Source: an uncultured Bacteroidales bacterium
GTDB taxonomy: Bacteria; Bacteroidota; Bacteroidia; Bacteroidales; F082
Assembly: GCA_937877465.1 (NCBI GenBank)
Contig: CALFIT010000293.1
Span: 1 to 5,194, forward strand
Length of the DNA stretch: 5,194 bases
Direction of reading: 5' to 3'
Within the stretch, counting starts at the first letter, position 1. Every line of letters begins with the position of its first letter. This document shows, piece after piece, positions 1 through 5,194 of the stretch. The position numbers were made by a program, and so were the translations under genes. Under the pieces are notes generated by a model. That model worked only from the letters and a program-made list of their open reading frames with translations, made no database searches and had not been told where the DNA came from.

Positions 1-112
1 TGATGACGGTGAAACGTACGGTTTCGTCTTGGTAGGCGATGTTTTTGCTTTGTGCCTGTGCGGTCATGAAACCCGCAATGACAAAGGCAAGGGTGAACAG
101 AATCTTTTTCAT
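1..112 (-). CDS. Secreted protein, N-terminal fragment (possible GH31-type glycosidase), runs off left edge
   Basis: Only the first 37 codons are present; the gene continues beyond position 1. The start is the ATG read leftward from 112, giving MKKILFTLAFVIAGFMTAQA as a clear signal peptide: a Lys-Lys n-region, a hydrophobic core at about residues 4-16, and an AQA-Q type cleavage site near residue 20. The mature protein is therefore exported. The following residues, about 21-37, include the segment YQDETVRFTVI. This resembles the opening beta-strand (x-VRFTVxT) seen at the N-terminus of many Bacteroidetes GH31 alpha-glucosidases and alpha-xylosidases, but 17 mature residues are too few to prove it. 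A well-formed promoter lies directly upstream at 140-171. The leader has no strong Shine-Dalgarno sequence, only an A-rich stretch before the ATG, as is usual in Bacteroidetes. That it is a real secreted-protein gene is quite sure; the family is a guess. Confidence 0.75.
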   Translation of the reverse strand, partial: MKKILFTLAFVIAGFMTAQAQSKNIAYQDETVRFTVI

Positions 113-139
113 CTTTTTCGTTGGAATGGTTTGCGGCGG

Positions 140-171
140 CAAAAATAGGGAATAATTACGTGACAACCAAA
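140..171 (-). promoter_or_regulatory. Bacteroidetes-type promoter for the left-edge secreted protein gene
   Basis: On the minus strand a TTTG (-33 element, 168-171) is followed after 20 bp by TATTTTTG (140-147), a full match to the Bacteroidetes -7 consensus TAnnTTTG. Transcription would begin just left of 140, leaving a leader of roughly 25 nt before the ATG at 112. The -33 element lies only two bases beyond the U-tract of the preceding terminator, so the two signals are packed end to end. Confidence 0.7.
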
Positions 172-172
172 C

Positions 173-199
173 GAAAAAGGCCACCCGAGGGCAGCCTTT
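173..199 (-). terminator. Rho-independent terminator downstream of the beta-barrel gene
   Basis: Read on the minus strand, the sequence AAAGGCTGCCC, a tight TC turn and GGGTGGCCTTT form an 11-bp stem that runs into a T-tract (plus-strand A174-A178). The innermost C-G pair probably opens to give a four-base loop. Two of the pairs are G-U wobbles in the minus-strand RNA but would be A-C mismatches in a plus-strand transcript, so the hairpin is directional and serves the leftward gene ending at 242. Confidence 0.8.
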
Positions 200-202
200 C
201 TT

Positions 203-235
203 GAAGATACGCAAAATCTTGCGTCTCGAATCTTC
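203..235 (-). repeat. Imperfect inverted repeat just after the beta-barrel stop codon
   Basis: Plus-strand ACGCAA (209-214) and TTGCGT (219-224) are exact inverted copies around a 4-base loop. GAAGAT (203-208) and ATCTTC (230-235) form an outer arm with a 5-base bulge (225-229). Together they could fold into a 12-bp interrupted stem in the mRNA 3' end, immediately before the terminator. It may be a 3'-end stabilising hairpin. It has no T-tract of its own, so it is not called a terminator. Confidence 0.45.
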
Positions 236-241
236 CGTGAT

Positions 242-832
242 TTAGAAGTTGTAGTAGAGGCCAAAGGTAGGAGCGGCAGCGGCAAAGCCGAAATTGAATC
301 CCTTCTCACCATAAAGGCTTTCTCCATTGTTCATGCTTTCAAATCCTTCCAGTTGGTTGTAGCCAATGAAGCCGAAGCGGAAAGCAGCAGTCCAATGCTT
401 GGTGGCCATCCATGCAATGCCGGGTTGCAAACCAACTCTGTAGCCTTTGCAATCCTTAAGGCCGAAGTCGCCAGTCAAATCCAAAAACATGGCAAACTTG
501 TCAATGCCTTCATTGTTCTTAAGGGTGCAGATGCTGTAACGGACATAAGGAGAAAGGGTAATGTAGTTGAACTTGTATTCTTGGTTTTGGGTGGTCATGA
601 TACCATCGATTTCTGTTTGAACCTCTTTTGTGCCCTTGTTAAAACCATAATTGGCACCTATGGCAATGGTCCACTTGGTGTTGGGAAAACTATATCCCAC
701 CTCTGGGGCAATTGAAATCATCGTGTGGTTTTTGTTCGCAAGAGCTGATGCGGAACCGCCGAGCCAAAGTTGTGCGTTTGCGCTCATGATGCCAGCGAAG
801 GCAAGAGCCAAGGTAAGAAATAACTTTTTCAT
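242..832 (-). CDS. Outer-membrane beta-barrel protein (small porin-like family)
   Basis: This 196-residue protein is predicted to sit in the outer membrane; its ligand or role is unknown. It starts with a signal peptide (MKKLFLTLALAFAGIMSANA, cleavage before Gln21). The remainder is a run of amphipathic strands rich in Gly and aromatic residues, for example around residues 40-65, 88-102, 113-124 and 130-155. It ends in the strand GLYYNF with a C-terminal phenylalanine, the usual signature for beta-barrel assembly. Size and pattern fit the 8-stranded 'outer membrane beta-barrel' proteins common in Bacteroidetes. The start is the only ATG that yields a signal peptide. It has its own promoter 5' and a terminator 3', so it is probably a single-gene unit. 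It is AT-richer than the hut genes: positions 541-600 hold 24 G+C of 60, against 40 of 60 at 3061-3120. Specific function cannot be read from sequence. Confidence 0.85.
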   Translation of the reverse strand: MKKLFLTLALAFAGIMSANAQLWLGGSASALANKNHTMISIAPEVGYSFPNTKWTIAIGANYGFNKGTKEVQTEIDGIMTTQNQEYKFNYITLSPYVRYSICTLKNNEGIDKFAMFLDLTGDFGLKDCKGYRVGLQPGIAWMATKHWTAAFRFGFIGYNQLEGFESMNNGESLYGEKGFNFGFAAAAPTFGLYYNF

Positions 833-893
833 TTTTAATGAGTTTTAGTTAATGATTAGGTTAGTTGATTTCTGTCGTTTTTATATGACGCGG

Positions 894-928
894 CAAAAAT
901 AGCAAATACTATGCCACGTTTCGCCAAA
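894..928 (-). promoter_or_regulatory. Probable promoter of the beta-barrel gene
   Basis: TATTTTTG on the minus strand (894-901) matches the Bacteroidetes -7 consensus TAnnTTTG exactly. A TTTG at 925-928 lies 23 bp upstream, a little longer than the usual spacing of about 20. The -7 element sits in a 13-base block (890-902) identical to the one at the left-edge promoter. The leader would be about 55-60 nt, AT-rich and without a Shine-Dalgarno sequence. It lies in the 113-bp gap after the hut operon, where no clear terminator hairpin was found. Confidence 0.6.
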
Positions 929-945
929 TATTTTCCCAAACAGCG

Positions 946-2709
946 TCATTTCTCAATGAACGCGATGGTTTCGCCCTTGCCGACGCGCTTGCCTTGGTCG
1001 GCGGTGGCCTCAACGATTTTGCCGGGCCAAAGGGCATACACAGGCTCCAAGCCGAGGTTCGTCTGGATGGCGCACAGCAGGTCGCCTTCCTTATACACTG
1101 TGCCGGGGGCGGGCGCAATCGACTTGTCGTCGAAGTCCACCTCCCACAGCACCACGCCGCTCACAGGAGCAATGACAGGCTCGGCGTTGGGATGGCGCAG
1201 GGCGCGAAGGTCAGGGATCTTGGCCTCGCCGCCGGCCGTCTCGAACTTGGCCTTCATCTTGGCCTCCAACTCTTGGTTGAAACGACGCTTGGCCTCGCCC
1301 GACTTGTACTCGCGGTACTGTTTCTCGTGCATGGCAAACTCGAAGAGTTCCTCGTCGTCCTGTCCACGGTCCCAGCCTTCCTTCTTCATCTCCTCGATGA
1401 AGCGCGGCAGCTCGTTGGGATATTCATCCTGCGGGTTGCCCGTGAAGAACTCACGCTTTTGCTCCTTGGCCAAAGCGATGATGGCAGGGTCTAACTTGCC
1501 CGGCAGCTTGCCCGACTTGCCGAGAATCATGCCCCACATGGCTTCGTCCAAGTCGCTGAAGTCGGGCTTGCCCATACTGCGCCCGATGAGGTTCTTCAGG
1601 GCGATGTTCTTGGTGTATTGGCTGAACGGCGTCACCAAGGGCGGGTTGCCTACCATGGGCCAGATGCGTTGCACCTCGTCGAAGAGTTCGACGAGCAGCT
1701 CGTCTTCGCTCAGTTCGGCCTTGCCTTGCGCCTTGTAGTTCATGTTGATGAGCGCATGGGCACCCTTGAGGTCGGCCATCAGCGAGCCCATCATGCCACC
1801 GGGAAGGCCGCTGCCCAACATCAAGGAGTTGATGTAACGGTTGCGCGGGTCGATCCAGTAGCCGAGGAAGTCGTCGATGAAGCTCTGCGTCATGCTGCGG
1901 GCGGCCATGTAAGCCTTCATGTCGATGTCTTTCACGAGGAAACCGGCATCCTTCAGCATGGCCTGTACGCTGATGACGTCGGGGTGGACGGTGCCCCACG
2001 ACAGCGGCTCCATGGCCACGTCGACGTAGTCGCAGCCGGCCTTGCACACTTCGAGCACCGAGGCCATCGAGAGGCCCGGCGTGGTGTGGCCGTGGTATTG
2101 CACCTTGATTTCGGGGTGACTCTTCTTGATATGCTCGACGATGCGGCCCAATGAATACGGGCGACCCACGCCGGCCATGTCCTTCAAGGCGATTTCCTTC
2201 GCTCCGGCGGCGATGAGTTCGTCGGCCATCTTCATGTAGTATTCTGCGGTGTGTACTTGCGAGTAGGTGATGCTCATGGCGGCTTGCGAAATCATGCCCG
2301 CTTCGTTGGCCCATTGTATGGATGGGATGATGTTGCGCACGTCGTTGAGTCCGCAGAAAATGCGGGTGATGTCGACGCCTTGGGCTTTCTTCACCTTATA
2401 CATCAGTTGGCGCACATCGGCAGGCACGGGGTTCATTCTCAATGCGTTGAGGGCGCGGTCGAGCATGTGGCACTCGATGCCGCCCTTGTGCAACGCCGCC
2501 GTGAAAGCGCGAACCGAAGGATTCGGGTTCTCGCCATACAGCAGGTTGACCTGTTCGGCGGCACCGCCGTTGGTTTCCACACGGTCGAAGCAACCCATGT
2601 CGATGATCAAAGGAGCGATTTGCTCCAATTGGTCCTTGCGTGGCACGTATTTTCCCGACGACTGCCACATGTCGCGGTAAACTAAGCTGAATTTTACTTC
2701 TTTTTTCAT
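946..2709 (-). CDS. Oxaloacetate decarboxylase alpha / pyruvate carboxylase subunit B-like protein, lacking the biotin lysine
   Basis: This 587-residue protein has the family layout: an HMGL-like TIM barrel (about residues 4-275), a PYC_OADA conserved carboxylase domain (about 290-490) and a C-terminal biotinyl-type domain (about 510-587). Visible active-site elements are Arg12-Asp13 with Gln16, Lys176 in IALKDMAG (the usually carbamylated metal ligand) and His206-Gly-His208. GLPGGMMGSLMADLK (301-315) and PPLVTPFSQ (356-364) are also family motifs. Relatives move a carboxyl group between biotin and pyruvate/oxaloacetate or related acids. Oddities: the usual RDxHQS reads RDMWQS (Trp15), the usual FDxLND reads FCGLND (Cys119), and the domain that should carry EAMKM has QTNLG at 549-553 with no Lys from 541 to 563. 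No decarboxylase beta/gamma subunit, biotin carboxylase or separate carrier lies in the window. It follows hutU by 12 bp and is surely co-transcribed. Family membership is firm; substrate and biotin dependence are open. Confidence 0.85.
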   Translation of the reverse strand: MKKEVKFSLVYRDMWQSSGKYVPRKDQLEQIAPLIIDMGCFDRVETNGGAAEQVNLLYGENPNPSVRAFTAALHKGGIECHMLDRALNALRMNPVPADVRQLMYKVKKAQGVDITRIFCGLNDVRNIIPSIQWANEAGMISQAAMSITYSQVHTAEYYMKMADELIAAGAKEIALKDMAGVGRPYSLGRIVEHIKKSHPEIKVQYHGHTTPGLSMASVLEVCKAGCDYVDVAMEPLSWGTVHPDVISVQAMLKDAGFLVKDIDMKAYMAARSMTQSFIDDFLGYWIDPRNRYINSLMLGSGLPGGMMGSLMADLKGAHALINMNYKAQGKAELSEDELLVELFDEVQRIWPMVGNPPLVTPFSQYTKNIALKNLIGRSMGKPDFSDLDEAMWGMILGKSGKLPGKLDPAIIALAKEQKREFFTGNPQDEYPNELPRFIEEMKKEGWDRGQDDEELFEFAMHEKQYREYKSGEAKRRFNQELEAKMKAKFETAGGEAKIPDLRALRHPNAEPVIAPVSGVVLWEVDFDDKSIAPAPGTVYKEGDLLCAIQTNLGLEPVYALWPGKIVEATADQGKRVGKGETIAFIEK

Positions 2710-2721
2710 CTCAAATCAATA

Positions 2722-4722
2722 TCAAAACAGGTTTTCTAAAATATTATCCTCAACCAAGTTCGGCATCGTGACCTTCAGCTTGGGTTCGGCGGCCATGGCG
2801 CGTTTGATGGCGAAGGTGGCGCCTTCATTTCTTGCCCAGTTGCGGCGGGCGATGCCATTGTTGACGTCCCAATGCAACATGCAGTGGAGCCTGCGGTCGG
2901 CATCGGCGCTGCCGTCCAAGACCATGCCGAAGCCACCGTTGATGACTTCGCCCCAACCTACGCCGCCGCCGTTGTGGATGCTCACCCATGTGGCTCCACG
3001 GAAACCGTCGCCGATGACGTTCTGCACGGCCATGTCGGCGGTGAACGACGAACCGTCGTAGATGTTGGAGGTTTCGCGGAACGGCGAGTCGGTGCCGCTC
3101 ACGTCGTGATGGTCGCGGCCAAGGACGACGGGACCGCTCAGCCTGCCGTCGGCGATGGCCTTGTTGAACTCGGCGGCAATCTTGGTGCGGCCTTCGCAGT
3201 CGGCATAGAGGATGCGGGCTTGCGAGCCGACCACGAGGTGGTTCTCCTGTGCGCCACGAATCCACTGGATGTTGTCGCGCATCTGCTGCTGAATCTCGGC
3301 AGGCGCAGTGCGGGCAATCTCTTCAAGCACGTTGCAGGCGATGTCGTCGGTGACGGCCAAGTCTTCGGGCTTGCCCGAGGCGCACACCCAGCGGAAAGGA
3401 CCGAAGCCGTAGTCGAAGCACATCGGGCCCATGATGTCCTGCACGTATGAAGGATAGCGGAACGTGCCGTCTTCTTTCATAATGTCGGCGCCAGCGCGAC
3501 TGCTTTGCAGCAGGAAGGCGTTGCCATAGTCGAAGAAGTACATGCCCTTGGCGGTGAGCTTGTTGATGGCGGCCACATGGCGGCGTAACGAAGCCTGCAC
3601 CTTCTCCTTGAAGAGTTCGGGGTTCTCGGCCATCATGGTCTTGGATTCCTCAAACGACTGGCCTACGGGATAATAACCGCCTGCCCACGGGTTGTGGAGC
3701 GAGGTCTGGTCGCTTCCGAGGTCGACGTGGATGTCGTGCTCGGCTGCATATTCCCAAAGGTCCACCACATTGCCTTGGTAGGCATAGCTGCGGGCTTCCT
3801 TCTTGGCGAGGCTCGCATTGACATGCTTGAACAGCTCCTCGATGTCGTCATAAACCTCATCGACCCAGCCTTGCGCGTAGCGTTTCTGCGTGGCTGCCGG
3901 GTTGATTTCGGCGGTGATGCTCACCACGCCGGCGATGTTGCCAGCCTTGGGTTGGGCGCCGCTCATGCCGCCAAGTCCGGCGGTGATGAAGAGCTTGCCT
4001 GCCGTGCCGCCGCCTTGCTTGCGGGCAGCGTTCAAAACGGTGATGGTGGTGCCGTGGACGATGCCTTGCGGCCCGATGTACATATAGCTTCCGGCGGTCA
4101 TTTGGCCATATTGCGTCACGCCGAGGGCGTTGTAACGCTCCCAGTCGTCGGGTTTCGAGTAGTTCGGGATCATCATGCCGTTGGTGACCACCACGCGCGG
4201 CGCGTCCTTGTGGCTCGGGAACAAGCCCATCGGATGGCCGCTGTACATGGCCAAGGTTTGGTCTTCCTCCATGTTGGCCAAGTACTGCATCACTAAGCGG
4301 TATTGCGCCCAGTTCTGGAAGATGGCACCGTTGCCGCCGTAGATGATGAGTTCGTGCGGATGTTGTGCCACGGCGGGGTCGAGGTTGTTCTGGATCATCA
4401 GCATGATGGCCGCGGCTTGCTTGCATTTGGCCGGATATTCCTCAATCGGGCGGGCGTACATCTTATAGGACGGACGAAAACGGTACATGTAGATGCGACC
4501 GTATTTTTCCAGCTCCTCGGCAAACTCGGGGGCCAACGTCTTGTGGAACTTGGCCGGGAAATAGCGCAGCGCGTTGCGGATGGCTAATTTCTTCTCGGCC
4601 TTCGTGAGGATGTCCTTGCGCTTGGGCGCGTGGTTGATGTTCGGGTCGAATGCCTTCACTTCCGGCAACTCGTCGGGGATGCCGGCGAGAATCTCTTTTT
4701 GGAAATCGTTGAGTGCGTTCAT
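2722..4722 (-). CDS. hutU: Urocanate hydratase (urocanase), long form
   Basis: Urocanase (EC 4.2.1.49) is a cytoplasmic enzyme that hydrates urocanate to 4-imidazolone-5-propionate, using tightly bound NAD+ as an electrophile, in histidine degradation. The 666-residue protein is complete. Recognisable blocks are YGGNGAIFQNW (128-138), MYSGHPMGLFPS (159-170), the Gly-rich NAD+-binding stretch FITAGLGGMSGAQPKAG (245-261), GPMCFDYGFGPFRW (432-445, Cys435 the best candidate for the family's active-site cysteine), RDHHDVSGTDSPFRET (536-551) and ATWVSIHNGGGVGWGEVINGG (577-597). Classical bacterial HutU proteins, such as that of Pseudomonas, are about 557 residues. This one matches the longer type found in animals and Bacteroidetes, with GSQARILYAD (499-508) where short forms have a QGLPARI-W-like motif. 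It is the first gene of its operon, with a leader of about 30 nt and no Shine-Dalgarno sequence. An inverted repeat surrounds its -7 element. hutH, hutI and ftcD are not nearby. Confidence 0.97.
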   Translation of the reverse strand: MNALNDFQKEILAGIPDELPEVKAFDPNINHAPKRKDILTKAEKKLAIRNALRYFPAKFHKTLAPEFAEELEKYGRIYMYRFRPSYKMYARPIEEYPAKCKQAAAIMLMIQNNLDPAVAQHPHELIIYGGNGAIFQNWAQYRLVMQYLANMEEDQTLAMYSGHPMGLFPSHKDAPRVVVTNGMMIPNYSKPDDWERYNALGVTQYGQMTAGSYMYIGPQGIVHGTTITVLNAARKQGGGTAGKLFITAGLGGMSGAQPKAGNIAGVVSITAEINPAATQKRYAQGWVDEVYDDIEELFKHVNASLAKKEARSYAYQGNVVDLWEYAAEHDIHVDLGSDQTSLHNPWAGGYYPVGQSFEESKTMMAENPELFKEKVQASLRRHVAAINKLTAKGMYFFDYGNAFLLQSSRAGADIMKEDGTFRYPSYVQDIMGPMCFDYGFGPFRWVCASGKPEDLAVTDDIACNVLEEIARTAPAEIQQQMRDNIQWIRGAQENHLVVGSQARILYADCEGRTKIAAEFNKAIADGRLSGPVVLGRDHHDVSGTDSPFRETSNIYDGSSFTADMAVQNVIGDGFRGATWVSIHNGGGVGWGEVINGGFGMVLDGSADADRRLHCMLHWDVNNGIARRNWARNEGATFAIKRAMAAEPKLKVTMPNLVEDNILENLF

Positions 4723-4747
4723 TTTGTGTGTTTTTGTTCGTTCATTT

Positions 4748-4772
4748 ATTTTGCCGCAAATTTAGGCAAAAT
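4748..4772. promoter_or_regulatory. Perfect inverted repeat around the hutU -7 element (candidate operator)
   Basis: ATTTTGCC (4748-4755) and GGCAAAAT (4765-4772) are exact 8-base inverted copies separated by 9 bases. The spacer holds CAAATTTA (4757-4764), which on the minus strand is the -7 element TAAATTTG. A dimeric repressor bound here would cover the hutU promoter core. The regulator is not in the window, and the operator role is inferred from geometry only. Confidence 0.5.
4757..4764 (-). promoter_or_regulatory. hutU: -7 promoter element of the hutU operon
   Basis: TAAATTTG on the minus strand matches TAnnTTTG. It lies 35-42 bases before the hutU ATG, giving a leader of roughly 30 nt. 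No exact TTTG was found at the expected -33 distance (near 4783-4790), so the promoter may be weak or need an activator. Confidence 0.55.
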
Positions 4773-4816
4773 TTCTTCATCTCACGCTTTTTCGTCGGTC
4801 TTGTCGGATTTTTTCC

Positions 4817-4824
4817 TATCTTCG
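4817..4824 (+). promoter_or_regulatory. Probable -7 element for the GH43-type gene
   Basis: TATCTTCG matches 7 of 8 positions of the Bacteroidetes TAnnTTTG element and is followed by CGCC, a common context for transcription starts in this phylum. The -33 region is unclear: TTCG at 4791-4794 is the best candidate, at 22 bp spacing. The leader would be under 20 nt with no Shine-Dalgarno sequence. Confidence 0.45.
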
Positions 4825-4842
4825 CGCCATATAAATCTTTGA

Positions 4843-5194
4843 ATGATGCGAAAGAACCTTGTTGTCCTGCTGCTTTGCTTGCCTCTCTTGGCCAAGGCGG
4901 TCTCCCTGAAAGACATCAACGTGCGCGACCCGTTCATCCTCGCCGATGCGGAAAGCCACACCTATTACTTATATTGCTCCTCGTCGGTTGAGCGCGACGG
5001 CCAGAAGGTGGGAGGCGTGGCGGTCTACCAAAGCCGCGACCTGCTCGACTGGCAAGGCCCCGAACAGGTGTTTGTGGTGCCTTCCGACAACTGGCTGACG
5101 GGCAGGGTCTGGGCACCCGAAGTGCATTATTACGAGGGGAAATACTACCTTTTCGCCACGCTCAACACCGATATGGAGTGGAAGAAGCGGCGCG
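4843..5194 (+). CDS. Secreted GH43-type glycoside hydrolase, N-terminal part, runs off right edge
   Basis: The first 117 codons are present and the frame is still open at the window end. Two tandem ATGs (4843 and 4846) make the exact start uncertain by one residue. A signal peptide (residues 1-19, MMRKNLVVLLLCLPLLAKA, AKA cleavage) sends the protein to the periplasm or surface. The mature part opens with NVRDPFILAD (26-35). RDPFI is the first-blade motif of GH43 five-bladed beta-propellers, and Asp29 is the expected catalytic base. Next come YYLYCSSS (41-48), GVAVYQSRDLLDWQGP (58-73, the typical 'S-D-L-x-x-W' blade strand) and VWAPEVHYYEGKYYLFAT (89-106, containing the family's WAPEV motif). 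GH43 enzymes are mainly beta-xylosidases, alpha-L-arabinofuranosidases or arabinanases; which activity applies cannot be told from this part. The catalytic acid Glu lies outside the window. It is divergent from hutU, with 120 bp between the starts. Confidence 0.85.
   Translation, partial: MMRKNLVVLLLCLPLLAKAVSLKDINVRDPFILADAESHTYYLYCSSSVERDGQKVGGVAVYQSRDLLDWQGPEQVFVVPSDNWLTGRVWAPEVHYYEGKYYLFATLNTDMEWKKRR

Noticed and set aside
109..327. A 72-codon minus-strand frame spanning the 3' end of the beta-barrel gene and the intergenic region
   Set aside because: It reads across the terminator and the promoter of the next gene, out of frame with both, so it is unlikely to be translated.
843..866. 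TTAGTT copies at 845-850 and 861-866 in the beta-barrel gene leader, as a regulatory repeat
   Set aside because: The units are only six AT-rich bases and are easily explained by chance in a leader of this composition.
909..945. A terminator for the hut operon in the gap after the carboxyltransferase-like gene
   Set aside because: No convincing GC-rich stem followed by a T-tract was found on the minus strand, so read-through or rho-dependent ending is possible but not annotated.
911..1738. A 275-codon plus-strand open frame antisense to the carboxyltransferase-like gene
   Set aside because: It lies wholly opposite a clear coding gene apart from a short overhang, has a Ser/Pro/Leu-biased composition with no recognisable domain, and has no promoter or leader. 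It is a by-product of GC-rich codons on the other strand.
1451..2314. A 287-codon minus-strand frame overlapping the same gene in another phase
   Set aside because: Its translation is dominated by Arg, His and Gly, typical of an out-of-frame reading of a GC-rich gene, and the true frame has full family motifs.
3694..4296. A 200-codon plus-strand frame opposite hutU
   Set aside because: The composition is biased to Val, Ala, Gly, Leu and His, with no motif, and it is fully covered by conserved urocanase sequence on the other strand.
4843..4880. Lipoprotein signal with Cys12 in the GH43-type protein
   Set aside because: The hydrophobic stretch before Cys12 is too short, and a better signal peptidase I site (AKA, residues 17-19) follows.

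Overview
The window looks like a stretch of chromosome from a Bacteroidales bacterium (Prevotella/Bacteroides-like). Three things point there: start sites without clear Shine-Dalgarno sequences, -7 promoter elements of the Bacteroidetes TAnnTTTG type, and secreted proteins with short MKK-type signal peptides next to polysaccharide-degrading enzymes. The genus cannot be fixed from sequence reading alone.

Layout, left to right. Positions 1-112 (minus) hold the first 37 codons of a secreted protein that runs off the left edge. Its mature N-terminus faintly resembles a GH31-type glycosidase. Positions 113-241 form a compact regulatory block: a rho-independent terminator for the next gene and, touching it, the promoter of the left-edge gene. 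Positions 242-832 (minus) encode a 196-residue outer-membrane beta-barrel protein, AT-richer than its neighbours and with its own promoter near 894-928. Positions 946-4722 (minus) are a two-gene operon: hutU (urocanate hydratase, long eukaryote-like form) followed after 12 bp by a 587-residue protein of the oxaloacetate decarboxylase alpha / pyruvate carboxylase subunit B family. A 120-bp divergent intergenic region (4723-4842) carries the hutU promoter, set inside a perfect 8-bp inverted repeat, and a probable promoter for a rightward gene. Positions 4843-5194 (plus) are the start of a secreted GH43-type glycoside hydrolase cut by the right edge.

HutU converts urocanate to imidazolonepropionate, the second step of histidine degradation to glutamate. 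The other hut genes (hutH, hutI, ftcD) are not in the window. The most unusual item is the carboxyltransferase-like partner. It keeps the metal-binding Asp, Lys and His-x-His of the family, but its C-terminal biotinyl-type domain has no lysine anywhere near the biotin site, and two residues usually conserved around the active site differ. It may therefore act without covalently bound biotin, use a separate carrier, or have a changed function. No completely new system is evident. The leads are this apparently biotin-less enzyme tied to urocanase, and the operator-like repeat in front of the operon.
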